From Coptis chinensis (taxonomy: Eukaryota; Streptophyta; Magnoliopsida; Ranunculales; Ranunculaceae), in the NCBI GenBank assembly GCA_015680905.1, contig CM027380.1, positions 54,701,001-54,765,000 on the forward strand: DNA of 64,000 nucleotides. The letters are read 5' to 3'. Shown here piece by piece: positions 33,751 through 46,231 of the stretch; within the stretch, counting starts at the first letter, position 1; each line of letters begins with the position of its first letter. The position numbers and the translations under genes were made by a program. Under the pieces are notes generated by a model. That model did not search any database and had not been told where the DNA came from. It saw only the letters and a program-made list of their open reading frames with translations.

Positions 33751-35440
33751 ATGCCCCGTCGTCCATATCATCGATCCCAAGAAGAACACAACAAGTGGAC
33801 AAGGTTTAACAACCGACTCACAAGAATACTAGACGAGATTGATACAATGGCCATTACACAATGATAGAGGTGTTTTGGACACCAATAATCTGAAGCTATC
33901 CCACCCATGCAAGCAAATGAGGGAAGAAGTTGAAGCGATTTCTATTCACCAATCATTGGAGACCCACCAAAGCAGTATTGTTTTTCCGAGGAGACGATTA
34001 ATCAGTTTGAACTTAGAGCATCAAGAATCTCTATGCTTCCAAAGTTCAATGGTTCGCATAATGTTGTTCCTCTTCATTCACATGAACAAATTTCTATCGA
34101 TCCTCGGAACTTTCAAGAACCGAGAATATCGAGGGATGAGTATCAAGTTAATTCTTTTTCCCACTCTCACCTCGAAGGTAAAGCATCCGAATGGTTAACC
34201 GCATACCGATCAATTCAATCAACAACTGGGAGAAGTTGAGAACAAAGTTTATGAACAAGTTCTACCCACCCTGTAAGACATGCATGATGCCATGCGACAA
34301 GCCATGACAATTTCAAAGGGAAGGTGACTGAAGAATATCATCAAAGCCTGGGAGAAATTCAATAATCTGCTAGTCTCATGTCCACATCATGGTTATGATA
34401 AGAGCACACCGCTCATTTTTTCTTTTCGAGGACTTTCTACTATGAACAAGCGGATGATACAACCAATGCATCAAGGTAAGTTTACATCATTGGATGGAGA
34501 GGAAGCCTACAACTTTCTCGAGAATTTAGTCAAGACACTCAACAATGGAGTACTAGCAACCAGGACGTAGCTAGAGTGGAGGGTGTCAAGAAAATTTGGC
34601 AACCAAATTCAAGAAGACCCAAATCAAGCAATGCTATCAATTATGGCAAGCCTATCAACCGGGACTTGAAAATCTGAACAAGAAGTTTGATCGGGAGTTC
34701 ATGAATGAATCCAAAACCAAACAATTTCTAAGCTAAACCTCAACCATCCAAGCCTTGTTATACCATTTGTGAGCTATGTTTTGATGGAGGCCATATCAAT
34801 TTGAAGAGTGTTCAGATTATCCGGATACTAATGCAGGCATGTAGTATCAACTCTTTAGGAAGAAATAACCAGTTCAATCAGGGACGTAATTATTGGAAGC
34901 CACAAAATACAAATCGAGGAATTTTCCTCCGTGGATTTCAGAATCGATCAAATCCGTTCGAATAACCGAAGATCGGTTCCAAAACCGCCAAAGAACCATA
35001 CTGCAAAAATCAATAGTCATACCGGAACCAAAGAATACCAAGCCAACACAAACAGAGAGTTAGTACCAGATCTTATGAGTGGATATATTGCCCCCTACGC
35101 TTAAGTCGAAAGCAGCGGTTATCCCACATCTGGAAGAAGCTATCACCACCATTGTTAATGAAATGAAACGGACAAATCAAAGAACCCGAAGTTGGAGAAT
35201 AACTTTAGTGTCATTCAAGGCCAGATAGGGCAAATTGCGCCACCTTGACATAGAGATCAAAGGAACATTACCAAGCCAGCCGGAGCTAAACCCGAAAGGA
35301 AGAGGTGTCCCGCAAGTAGATAACCGGAGATTACTCATGAACAAGTTAACAATGTCACCACTGGAGGTCGCAAGAAAGTTGATAACAAGATTGTCTATGA
35401 ACCAGGAAAAGATTACGTGGAGCCTAAGGTAACTTATGTC
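33751..35440 (+). pseudogene. gag of the plus-strand Athila-like element
   Basis: Starts ATG at 33751 (MPRRPYHRSQEEHNKW) and hits a stop after about 37 codons. Shifted frames then give a gag core (MLPKFNGSHN and LEGKASEWLTAYRSI, 34033-34239) and a knuckle-like CELCFDGGHIN near 34770 followed by NQFNQGRNYWKPQN. Many frameshifts; non-functional. Confidence 0.7.
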
Positions 35441-35917
35441 CCCACCATCCCACCCAGTTCTAACATTCGGATATATCTAGTGTTGTGCCACCAATGAAGT
35501 AACTGTTGAGAGAAGTCAAGGAACTATCGCGGAAAGTAAGTAAGAAGATGCCATCACGAAGTGACTCCACTGTCCACTCCACTATTTGTTACCAAACCAA
35601 CCGAAGCCGAAAGAAGAGAACCGATATTGAAGAATCCGCCAAAGACCGTTTCCTTCAAAACTAGTGAATACCGAAAAGATGAAAAAGACAAAGGAGATTT
35701 GCGATGTATTTCAGAATTCTGATTAATATCCCATTTCGACCGCCATCAAGCAAGTTCCCTCATATGCCAAGTTCCCGAAAGATCTAGTAAAGAAGAAGAC
35801 CAACATTCCGAAGAAGCTTTTTATCACTCAAAGATGTTCATCGCATTCTACGTAATCTATCGGTTGTGAAACCAAAGATCTTGAAGTCCAACCATTACAT
35901 GCAGGAGTGGAGATTCT
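35441..35917 (+). other. gag-protease linker, decayed
   Basis: Pre-protease sequence with frameshifts; pieces such as FRTAIKQVPSYAKF-like reading near 35740-35780 fit the stretch before Athila protease. Confidence 0.45.
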
Positions 35918-36240
35918 TTGGAGGAACAAGCTTTATTAGATTTGGGTGCCGGTGTGAATCTTCTACCATATTTCGCTTCACGAAGTTGGGCTTCTGAAGG
36001 ATCTAAAATCGAATCGATGTTACTTTATAGTTCAAGTGATAGATCGCTGAAGATACCTAGAGGACTCATTGAAGACGCCATAGTCAAGATCAAGACTTCT
36101 ATTATCCGGGTTGATTTCATAGTACTGAAAGACACGTAACCTACATCGGTAGGCGATACCAATCATTCTAGGCGCACCATTCTTGGCCACCGCAAATGCA
36201 CTTCATCATTTGTCGAAGCGGTAATATGACGTTATCCTTT
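35918..36240 (+). pseudogene. Protease of the plus-strand Athila-like element
   Basis: Catalytic stretch ALLDLGAGVNLLP (DLGAG where Athila usually has DLGAS), then SLKIPRGLIEDAIVKI and VDFIVL. A stop at 36137 ends the frame; the ILG(R)P signature follows in another frame near 36155-36190. Confidence 0.8.
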
Positions 36241-36375
36241 GGTAATATGAGAGTCGAAAACCAATATTTTCCATACTTTACAAAGAACCACGAGGAGGTG
36301 TGCGCGTGAACCAGGTTTGTATGATTGAAGCATTAGCACAGGATTATCGGACTCATTCATATCCTGGCCGATGAA

Positions 36376-37260
36376 GTGTTGAAAGCTCGGATGCACTCGG
36401 ACTATGAGGAACTTAGTGTTGAGGCAATGCCTAATGGACCATATAAAGAGTTTAATAAGGAGCCGCCTAAGCTAGAATTGAAGCCTTTGCCGTCTACACT
36501 CAAGTATGTTTTCTTGGGAGATTTAGAAACCTACCTAGTAGTCATTGCATCAGATTTGACTGAGGAGCAGGAATCCAGGTTAGTAGCACTTTTAAAGGAA
36601 CACAAGTCAGCTATAGGTTGGACAATTGATGATATCAAGGGGATCAGCCCTATGATAGTTCAACATAGGATTCATTTGGAAGAGGATTCCAATACTTCTA
36701 AGCAACGACAGAGGAGGCTTAATCTGAAGATGAAGGAAATAGTTCGAGAAGAGGACGTCAAACTCCTTGATGCCAGCATTATCTACCCTATTTCTGATAG
36801 TCAATGGGTTAGTCCAGTTCAAGATGTGCCAAAGAAGTCCGGAACCATAGTGATCGAGAACGAGAACAATGAGTTGATTCCAACCAGGATTCAGACTGGA
36901 TGGAGAGTTTGCATCGATTATAGGAAGTTGAATAGCGCATCGAGGAAAGATCATTTTCCATTGCCTTTCATCGATCGATATTTGAAAGATTAGTTTGGAC
37001 AAGCTTCCTACCGCTTTCTTGATGGTTACTTTCGGGATACTTTCAGATCCATATTCACCCCGAGGACCAAGAAAAGACATTCACATGTCCTTTTGAGGAT
37101 TGTCCGCATCATCTCTCCTTAGTCCTTAAACGTTGTTGCGATACCAACTTAGTTCTAAACTGGGAAAAAGTGTCACTTCATGGTAAAGGAAGGGATACCG
37201 TTGGAAGAATTCTAGTAGATCAAAAGTTTAAAATGTCTGGGGAAGTAAGCATGTTATCGA
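36376..37260 (+). pseudogene. RT N-terminal part of the plus-strand Athila-like element
   Basis: An uninterrupted stretch of 205 codons (36376-36993) carries the PR-RT linker end (PPKLELKPLPSTLKYVFLGD), EEQESRLVALLKEHKSAIGW, IKGISP and the RT start (WRVCIDYRKLNSASRKDHFPLPF). Then a stop and frameshifts. Pieces of the palm region (a VLNWEKVSLHGK-like reading near 37150) persist. No YxDD box or later domains were found. Confidence 0.85.
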
Positions 37261-37559
37261 AAGATCAGTTTTGAGATGGAAACCTAAGTATTCCCCACAC
37301 TGTTAGTTTATGGGATTTACTCCCTGTTGACCTTCAAAGGAAGATTATTTGTATGGCTCGTGTGTAGGGTTGGTAAAAGTCCATTTGCACATAAGAGGAG
37401 AGTCGTAAGCTAGGTTGTTGTAAGAATTGCCATTTGAAACTTGTCCCGGGTTCTGACCATTAAGAGAAAATTGTTGGTACAAGGTATACTTTTGTCAATC
37501 ACATGAGAGAGAGATCGAAGAAATTCCTACAAAGTGGAACCGAGTGGGTGGGAGTACTA

Positions 37560-37690
37560 GTCTTGAGGATCTGACTATAAAGGACTCAAAAGTCTTGAGG
37601 ATCTGACTTTAAAAGACTAATATTATGTCTTGAGGATCTGACTTTAAAAGACTCACATTACATCTTGGGGATCTGACGTAAAAAGACCTA
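37560..37690 (+). repeat. Four tandem units of 32-35 bp
   Basis: GTCTTGAGGATCTGAC starts at 37560, 37592 and 37627, and a variant (ATCTTGGGGATCTGAC) at 37662. Each is followed by (T)TTAAAAGAC-like sequence. Located in the 3' untranslated part of the Athila-like element. Confidence 0.9.
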
Positions 37691-39546
37691 AAAATTTGTT
37701 TCAACTAATTCTCGATATTCGCATCAAAGGTAATATCCTACCTTTTTCTCATCCATTTCATTTACTTCTTTATACATTGAGGTCAATGCATGCATAAGTA
37801 GGGGAGGGTGTACTTGAGAAATGAATTTGAAAATTAGTTTTCAAAACAAAAAAAATTTTTTTGTTTCTATATCAATAGCATGAGAAAAATGAATTTTAAT
37901 GATGAGTCGGGATATATATTCTATCTTGCTTAGTGTTGAGTTTGATAGATAGTTGATATTATTGATTTCATTACCGCTTAGACTATTTATTATGCTCGGA
38001 CATAGTTCTTATTTATAGAATTCTTTATCAAGGCATCACCATAATACTTGGTCAGTTTTGTGTACTTTTGCTAGAAGAGATATTTAAACCCCTAGTAAAC
38101 TAGAAGTAGATTTTTTAGACTTAGCCCGTGAGACTTGAGCTTTATACCCATTCTTTGGAGAGTTCTTACGAAAAATCCGAGTCTTAGTGACTCAACATCT
38201 TTCAGTTCTTTATGTCGTTGTAATATAGTCTCATTATTTGTTAATTTGGTTAATCACGAAGTGACATCAACTGGAGAGATAGCCATTAGGTCTTGTAGTC
38301 TATTCGAAATAGAGTATCATACTGATAAGTCAAGTAGTGAATCCATTTAGCCTTTATCCCACCTAGTAGGACCATCATGTTAAACCCTTTTGAGCCTTAC
38401 AATAAGCCATTTTCTTTCATAAAACCTTTACCCGCCACCCAACTCGGACAAGGAGTATAGCCAAAATCTTTATCAGCCCATACCCATATGTTTTGAGAAT
38501 ACTGAGGGACACAAAGAGGAAGAAAGAGCACAAAAGGAAGATTACAAGGAAATACCAGGAGAGATACAATAAAGACCATCATTACGTTTCTAAGTGAAAG
38601 AAGCTAGTGGAAAACAAAGCATATCCAAGACTAATCAAGGATATACCACTCGAAAAAAAAAAGTTGAAGCAGAATGGATGGAAAAGCTAAGACAAAGGAA
38701 GAATTTTTCTCTGCAATATATAATTTAAAGAAATCTTCCAAAGAAAGAAGCAAAACCCCTTAGTGTTTTTCAGAAACAACCTTAAAATCCTTTTACCTTT
38801 TCTTCATAAACCAATACCCAAGCCAAGTTACAACCCATGACTTATCACTATAGTATGGTATGAAGTCTAGAATAGGTGAGAGGATGCTAAAGTGAAGGAC
38901 CGACACTTCATATGTGATTGACATTCTTTCCATGAGACTACTTTTCTCGAAAGTCTGTTTTTTCAAGGTAGTATGTGGGATGTTCAGATGCATTATTCTT
39001 TTCCCCACATACATGAGGTAAAATCGTAAACCATCTTCTGAGAGATTCTTTTCTAAGAGTATGACTGGTGAGGATTGAAAGTCGAGATTATCTACCTATG
39101 GTAAACTAAGGATTCCGTTTCTTGGATAGGAGAGTATAGGAGATTGACTAAGTACACACATAAGCCTTGATTAAGAATTTTGTCAATTTTTACTATCTCC
39201 CATCATAATCTATGAGTCTTTGCAGCAATGTAGTTAGCAATGGAGACCGTCTGTTGGAGTAAGTACTAAGTGGGTAAGGAATTTCTCCCTCTGAAAATAC
39301 TATCATTCTTGAACATGCTATTGATTGATTTTGTGGGTATATCACCTGAAAACCCTCACGAGACTATAAATCATCCTTTTTGGGGAACATAAAGGTTTAA
39401 AGCCTTATTGCATATGGTAAATGCAATCGCGATGCCTGTGAAAATGAGTTAGGATTTTATTTTTGTTATTAGGATGTGATTTTGATCACTTATCTATTTT
39501 TTTATCTTATTTGCTAAGAGACTAGCAAAAGGCTAGTTGGGAGTTG
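37691..39546 (+). other. 3' untranslated region of the plus-strand Athila-like element
   Basis: No coding frame on the sense strand. It contains a motif near 38390-38450 (TTTGAGCCTTACAATAAGCC and CCTTTACCCGCCACCC) and one near 38815 (CCCAAGCCAAGTTACAACCC) common before Athila 3' LTRs. Ends in the purine tract GGGAGTTG. Antisense frames at 38397-38582 and 38793-39014 look incidental. Confidence 0.6.
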
Positions 39547-41167
39547 TGATAAGTGCTCAAAATTGCTATTTAACCCTCGATTATGCCTCTTGTTTAGCCA
39601 TCTTAGTGGACTAATAGTGTTTATAAATTGTGTTTTAAGATTTTACAGGTGAAAAAGAGAGTTTTGTAGAATATTAGAGAAAATGTGGTAAAACGAAGCA
39701 ATTCGGAGCATTAAGGATCACATGGGAGGCCCGTGGACAATCATGGAGAAGGCCAAGGAATTGGAGCTGTTAAAGATGCGACTTGGACCTATTTTAAAGT
39801 CTATTTAGAAGCCCAAGGCCAAAGGATTCGTTGTTTGGACCAAAGCCCGCAAAAGAGGATAGAAGGATAGAGCGTAAGAGAAAATCGGCTTATTGCAGGG
39901 GACGATGTATCGGCGCCCAGACGATTGAGTGCGTGCAGGGACGATAAATCGAGCATCCAGATGCATTGATTAAGTCTGGGATGCATGAATAATGCGTCTA
40001 GACGCATGAATCCATTAATCGTAGCCAATTCTTCTCGTTTTGAAGATCTAAGTCGGACTCGAAGAAGTCTATTTGTATTAGGAAACAAATGACGGTTTGG
40101 AATACTTCTAGAGCTCATTGTAACCCCTATAAATAGGGACCTAAGTGCCTCATGTAGGGGCCAATTCACTTATATTCTTGTCTCCTTAACTTGAGGAGAG
40201 AGAGAGATTAATAATAAAAGATCGGTTTTAACTAATTTGAGTCTTAATAAATTAGTCTTTCTAGTCTTATGTTCTTCAACTCTTCTTCTTCTTGTTCTTC
40301 CTTCTTTATGGAAGGCTAATCTTCTCCTTCAAGGGAGAAGATGAAGCCAGTGCTTAAGGTTTAATGATTCTTCTAGTTCATGGTGTTCTTCAATCAGGTT
40401 AGTTCTTTATATTTATAGTTATTAGTTCCATTGTCCATACCAGGGGATGGAAGTATAGAATAGGGTTTATGTTTTGCAATATTAATATCATGCTAGTGTT
40501 CTTTACTTTTCTTCTAGTAGTATAGTTCTTTAGAGTTAGGGAAATATTCTTTGTGTTGCCTTAGAAGGGGTAGCTCACTGAGTGGCTGCCTAGGGGAAGT
40601 ATTCTTTGTGTTTGCCTTAAGTGGTGATTCATTGAATGGCCGCCCTATTAGGAAGTACTCCTTGATGTTGCTTTTGGTAATACATTGAATGGCTGCCCGA
40701 GCTTACATAAAAGGAAAGAAGATATTAATAGCATAAACATTGGAACAACCTTAAGTAGAGTTAATTGTTAACGATGTTTCGTCTAAGAGGGCATCGGCAC
40801 TTGCTCGATTGCCTAATTGTAGTCTACTTGTAAGAACAACCATGAAGCGAGAAGGTCATAGATCAAAAAGTATTGGTGGATTCTAATCTCTTGAATTCCC
40901 TCTCTTATAAATTCTCAACAGTTTAGTTAGTTTAGCTTAGTTTAGCATTAGAATCTACAATCTCTACAATATTAGTTTTTAATCCCTCAAACCCCTTTCC
41001 AGTCCTGTCCTTCACATAACATACACTTAAAAGTGGAACGATACCCTACTCATCCTTTACTTATTGAGGGATAATTAGGTTTTGATACGCTTCTATTTGT
41101 TCAACGATCATCATCTATCTACATCACCCATCATCTCATCTACACACACAAAAAAGAGGAAGTGTCA
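39547..41167 (+). mobile_element. 3' LTR of the plus-strand Athila-like element
   Basis: 1,621 bp, aligned throughout with 31599-33228. The region 39890-40030 is much more altered than the rest (see the palindromic array), including small deletions. Confidence 0.93.
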
Positions 41168-41172
41168 CTGAC

Positions 41173-42640
41173 TCGGAAGCGCAAGCGTGATCTTGATAAT
41201 CAAGCTGTCATTGCAGAGCAAACACTTGATCAACAACTTATGCTATCAGATGACCCCAATGAGCCTGTCAATGATATTGTCTCGGTCTATAGTGTCGATG
41301 ATCATGAAGCTGATAATGCTCTGGAAGTTTATGATGTAGAGCTATGTTTTTCGCTTCCGCCTTGTGACAAGGATGATTGGCGCCTTCCTTATATCACATA
41401 TTTACATGATCATATCTTGCCTCAAGATCATAAAGTTTGTGACCATGTCAAACGTGATGCTTGGAAATATTGTATCATCTCGACTATAGATGGTCTTTTA
41501 CAACTCTATCGCAAAGGTTCAAGTCTTAACCCTATGCTTTGTTGTCTGAGTAGAGTGGAATGTTTACTAGTCCTCGGGGAAATTCATTCTGGCTTATGTG
41601 GGAATCACTCCCATGGCCTGGCTGAAGTCTCACTCAAAGAGCGATGACACAAGGGTACTGGTGGCCATACATGCAAAAGGATGCTAAGCGTTTGTCCGAG
41701 AAGTATGTTCCTTGTCAGAAATATGATAATATGGGAAGACTTCCAACAATGGAACTTCATCCAATCTTGAGCCCTTGGCCATTTGCAAAGTGGGGGTTTT
41801 GACATTGTAGGTCCACTTCCGGAAGCCCCTGGCAGTGTTCGTTTCTTACTCGCCGCGAATCGATTATTTCACCAAATGGGGCGTGAAGGCCGCACCCTTT
41901 AGCCCAGATCCATGCTTCAGATGTTAAAAAGTTCTTATGGCGTGACATTGTTTGTCGTTTCGGTATTCCAACATTATTGACTTCCGACAATGGCAAGCAA
42001 TTCGACATTGAAGAAATTTGACAATTTTGTTCTGACTTGAAAATTAGTCACAATTTCTCGGCACCGTACCATCCTCAAGCTAATGGACAAGCTGAAGTTA
42101 CTAACAAATCCATTCTTGCAATGCTCAAGCGGCGACTTCAATAGGCAAAAATAAATTGGGTTAAGGAACTTCCTGCGGTTATGTGGGCTTATCGAACCAC
42201 ACCTAAGCATTCAACAGGATTTTTTTCCGTTTAATCTTGCTTACGGTACGGAAGCGGTCTTACCCACAGAGTTGATGACTCCAACCGCACGAACTTCTGC
42301 CATGGAATTGGAGTCGAATGATCAAGCACTTGCTCAAGCCAAAGCCTTGATAGATGAGACAAGAGATGTTGGTCTTCAACAATTAATTCGTTATCAGGCT
42401 AATATGAAACGAAAATATGATAAGAAAGTTCGACTTAAAGTGTTTGAGAAATTAAGATGACTGGGTACTCTGCCGAAAGACGAGGTTGATAGATTTTAGC
42501 AAATTTGGAGAAAACTGGATAGGTCCATACATCATTGATCGCCTTGCCACAAAAGGATCTTATTTTCTCCTTGATTTAGATGGGAATGTTTTCGATAAGC
42601 CGTGGAATGCGTTTCATCTATGCAAGTTCTATAAGTAAAT
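41173..42640 (+). pseudogene. Integrase of the Tat-like element
   Basis: Starts with RKRKRDLDNQAV and an acidic, Asp-rich stretch, then DDWRLPYITYL and the zinc-binding region (LGEIHSGLCGNHSHG, about 41575-41620). The catalytic core is spread over frames: GFDIVGPLPEAPGS (about 41798-41840), TSDNGKQF (about 41983-42006) and YHPQANGQAEVTNKSI (about 42067-42115), so the DDE residues are still visible. The end (42272-42460) reads ARTSAMELESNDQALAQAK and YDKKVRLKVF. Frameshifts and stops make it inactive. Confidence 0.88.
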
Positions 42641-42820
42641 TTTAGTTGTTTTTCCATTATCCTAAAAAAAAATAAAAAATAAAAAAATGTTAGTTTGTTT
42701 CTAGTTCAGTCGTTTGTTTTCTGTTATTATCTTTGCACTTTTCAAGACTCGGTGATCAATAAAGAAGTAGTTCTTTCACTTAAGTTCCAATGGTATAATT
42801 ATGGTGCTAGCGAACCTTCC

Positions 42821-43508
42821 TATCACTACAACAAAATCTGACGAAGTTACCACGTTTAGTTTCGCCAGTCTAAGTTTGAATGATTTTACGCTCGCTTAGT
42901 TCGTTATTATCGCTACAACAAAATCTGATGAAGTTACCACGTTTAGTTTCATTAGTCTAAGTTTGAATGCTTTTACGCTCGCTTAGTTCGTTATTATCAC
43001 TACGACAAAATCTGACGAAGTTACCACGTTTACTTTCGTCAGTCTAAGTTTGAACGCTTTTACGCTCGCTTAGTTCATTATTATTGCTACGACAAAATCT
43101 GACGAAGTTACAACGTTTAGTTTTGTCAGTCTAAGTTTGAACGCTTTTACGCTTTTTTAGTTCGTTACTATCGTTACGACAAAATCTGAAGTTACCACAT
43201 TTAGCTTCGTCAGTCTAAGTTTGAACGCTTTTATGCTCGCTTAGTCCGTTACTATCACTACGACAATATCTGACTAAGTTACCACGTTTAGCTTTGTCAG
43301 TTGAAGTTTGAATGTTTTTACGCTCGCGTAGTTCGTTATTATCACTATGACCAAATCTAACGAAGTTACCACATTTAGTTTCATCAGTCTAAGCTTGAAC
43401 GCTTTTAAGCTCGTTTAGTTCGTTATTATCGTTACGACAAAATCTGACGAAATTACCACATTCACCTTCGTCAGTCTAAGTTTGAACGTTTTTACGCTCG
43501 CTTAGTCT
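42821..43508 (+). repeat. Eight tandem repeats of 87 bp in the Tat 3' region
   Basis: Unit starts near 42821, 42908, 42995, 43082, 43169, 43253, 43340 and 43427; the fifth unit is 84 bp. Each reads TATCRCTACRACAAAATCTG, then GAAGTTACCACGTTTAG, TCAGTCTAAGTTTGAACG and TTTTACGCTCGCTTAGTTCG. It begins about 180 bases after the integrase end. Confidence 0.95.
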
Positions 43509-43797
43509 AATTTTCCCAAGTTAAGTTAGCATTAGGGGCGTTTTTCTCTATATGGGGACATCTCGTTCTATTCCATTTCAACTATATAAATCAACAACAC
43601 TGTCAGTTTTCCGCAGGTATGTTCTCTAACATCACAACGATATTCAATAGCAAACCCATACTGTATTTTTCTTTTCATCAAAATAAATTGTATCTCTAGG
43701 GTGTTACATTCACACAATCACATAATACGTGGTTTGGGAAAATCCAATGGTTCCTTACCAATTTTTCGCTTATACAACTCGTACAAATCTATATAAT
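43509..43797 (+). other. Tat 3' region between repeats and antisense ORF
   Basis: Short AT-rich spacer. No feature recognised apart from a TATATAA-like stretch near 43585. Confidence 0.4.
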
Positions 43798-45730
43798 TCA
43801 TCTTTCACATTCTAGTTCATCTCCTGTTTCTATTAAATTCTCTGTCAATTGTCTTACGGACAATTCACAATGTGCCATTTGCACGTGATCTTGGCCGAGC
43901 CGCTCATTTAAATATGTCATCCGCTTGTTATTTTTCTCTACCTCTTTTTGCGCATGTTTCAGTTCCTGATCTTTGGCCGCCACGAGTGACGTCAATTCTA
44001 TCACCTCTGCCTTTAAGCGTTTGTGTTCTTCCATTATCTCATAGCCCTTCCTGAATTCTTCGTAATATCTCCGCTCTGCCTCTTCCGTTTGCTAGAGCAA
44101 ATCTTTGTTTTCGTCTTCTAACTCTCTATTGGTTCTGCTTAACACTTTATTTTCTTTTTCCAATTTTCGGTTAAGTATCTTCACTTTCTTTATTTCTTCT
44201 AGGGCATTGACATCATTCGGAACAAAACTTTTCTTCGCGGCCTTTTTGTGAATTTCTTTCGCCCGTAATACTGCCGTTTCAACCTGCGGCAGAAAGATAT
44301 CTGGTTTTTCGTCAATCTTTTAGACTTAACCAAAATTTTAAGATAACTAATAAAAAATACTGACATACATGTTTCATACTGTCAAAAATCGTTGACACCA
44401 CTCTATCATATTCTCCGTAATTTTCCGTGTTTTGGTCGCACTTTAAATATTTTTTGAGCCCCTCCATTGTGCACGACACGTTTTCTTTATCCAATACTCT
44501 TTGGATAGTCGGCCCCACGTTCTCCCAAAATATCTGGCTCATTTCATCTTTCTTTCTTTTTGGACGTGTTTCTAGATTTTCTTTTTGATCGGACAAATTC
44601 TTTTCGTTGCTCCCTTTTTTTTCCTGAGTTTCTGCCAGTGTCCTTGGTACTTTTGGTCCCTGGCGATACGTTCGCTTTGTCTTCCAGACTTGAACATCTC
44701 AGTTTCATCTGTAGATTTCATTAGCTTAGTGTTGGAAATTGAACAAGCTAAGTTACGTACAAACACAAAAATAAAGTTCAACAGTCAACTTATTGTTAAC
44801 AGACTCTGTGGTTTTCCTCCGTGAGTAATATTACCCCTGACAGTAGTTGTCAATGCTCGTGGGATTCTTTGCTCCTGCACTTTGCTCTGCCGTTTGTTTT
44901 CTCTCACCAACTTTGTGTTCTTCATTGCATCATCTTTTGCAAGTATCATTATTTCGCTATCTTCCCAGTTATTTTTTTTCTGCATATACCAAAATAGAAC
45001 AATAATCACATCTCCCCATTCTACAGATTTTTTGTTTATTTTATGGATTCTATTGTATTTCCTTTCTCTTTTGCTAGCTTCTAAAATCTTTTTTGACTTT
45101 CCTCTGCTGCTGACTTAGCTTTCTTTCTTTTTGTCTTTACCTGTTTAATTGGTTTAGAGACTTACACTATGTATATAGTAGTAGTGACCCCCTTACCCAA
45201 CTTGTTACATACTTGTTTGAATTCTATTTTATGCAATTCAATTTTTACCCCACCACTTACTGTTTCGGTATTAGCAACTTGGCATATACACTACTTCCCC
45301 ACGCTTACTACCCCCAATAAAACTCACACACACTTAGCCTATGTGGTTGCACTTATAGTATATTAGTAGCTAATGTGTGGGATAAAACGACACCCACAGT
45401 TGAGGAGCATGACGAGAAACTACCAGATATATGTTTTTCTATGATACATACCTTTTCTTCCTTGTGTTGAGAACATCTTATATTTCATGTGGGTTGTTTT
45501 GAACATTGTAGTCTCGTCCCTCGGGGCTTCATACCTTGTCGAGTCGTTTGTTTCTCTTGGTCTTCGTTTGCCCTGTTTCTTGTGAAAAATTTTCTTTAGT
45601 AAAGTTCGCTATTTTTGCTTGGCAAGCATAACACTAATTCTCGCTTTGTTAATTCCGTTCCATCTTCTTTTTCACTATCGCTATCACTGCCAAATACTAA
45701 ACTTTTGAGTTTCTTACTCCTATTCTCCAT
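43798..45730 (-). pseudogene. Antisense, probably spliced coding region of the Tat-like element
   Basis: Minus-strand coding pieces in order. From an ATG at 45730: MENRSKKLKSLVFGSDSDSE, acidic/basic (to about 45597, then a donor CAAG|GTATG at 45535). About 45115-44787: basic, with NWEDSEIMILAKDDAM and RENKRQSKVQEQRIP. About 44715-44370: MFKSGRQSERIARDQKYQ, then SQIFWENVGPTIQRVLDKEN, ending at a GTATGT donor. About 44322-43798: long Glu/Lys/Leu coiled coil ending GDELECER. Some breaks (a stop after NSELY, a shift at an A run near 44620, a stop near 44092). It starts 21 bases inside the 3' LTR. Antisense extra ORFs are known in the Tat lineage; the protein's function is unknown. Confidence 0.6.
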
Positions 45731-45750
45731 ATCACTATGTGTATCCCTTA

Positions 45751-46231
45751 TGTTTTGACCCCCACCTACGTGGAAAACGTCCATTAGTAGGGGTCTCCAC
45801 TTTATTCGTTTAATTGACAGGGCTAAAACCCAATTTGCAATACCATGGATCAATGTACATGCCATTAACTCATGTGTCTAAGGTTGAACCTTAACCACAT
45901 GGCTTGCCACTTATGTACATTAGTTTATGTCAAGATTCATTTCTTATCAAAGAGATAATTATCAGTTGAAAGTTATATTCAATTACAAATACTTAAATTA
46001 CAAGAATACTTGAGCTACTAGAAGTTTCTACTCTACCTATATAAAGACCAAACTATTTTTCATATAGAACTACGTTCTTGAGACTTGATCCCATCGATAA
46101 TTTGGGTACATAGGCAACCGAAATGTACAGTCTCATCATTCTCTCGATTATCATCACTTTTCTCACTACTTTTCTATGTTATTCATCTCTTTTGTCATCA
46201 CTTAGTGTTTTGATCATATTTGGTCGAAACA
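45751..46231 (+). mobile_element. 3' LTR of the Tat-like element (481 bp)
   Basis: TGTTTTGACC...GTCGAAACA, followed by the duplicated GTTTG. Aligned with 11585-12048; it has an extra stretch of about 17 bases near 45985 (ACTTAAATTACAAGAAT). Confidence 0.92.

Larger units (their letters stand above)
31599..41167 (+). mobile_element. Athila-like Gypsy element inserted before integrase
   Basis: 9,569 bp with LTRs 31599-33228 and 39547-41167 and perfect TSD CTGAC (31594-31598, 41168-41172). tRNA-Asp-type primer site at 33231, polypurine tract (GGGAGTTG) before the 3' LTR. gag, PR and RT remnants are present in that order. RNase H and integrase are not recognisable, so a 3' deletion or heavy decay is likely. 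Removing it rejoins the Tat reading to ISPMLTRKRKRD. Confidence 0.92.
11585..46231 (+). mobile_element. Level-2 Tat-like Ty3/Gypsy element, interrupted three times
   Basis: LTR at both ends (11585-12048 and 45751-46231) and perfect target duplication GTTTG (11580-11584, 46232-46236). Subtracting inner insertions leaves about 10,295 bp, order gag, PR, RT, RNase H, IN, then a long 3' region with tandem repeats and an antisense coding remnant. The WIVYTDGS...ASNNEPEYE RNase H, the gag CKFH...GHETENC motif and the long 3' region fit the Tat/Retand lineage. Stops and frameshifts occur in every gene, and the protease catalytic Asp is Asn. The two LTRs differ at many positions and by an indel of about 17 bp near 45985, so the insertion is old. 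Confidence 0.9.

Noticed and set aside
11585-46231. Reading the outer LTR pair as two unrelated solo LTRs
   Set aside because: Identical TSD GTTTG on the outer sides only, a primer site after the left one, and collinear Tat genes between them show one element.
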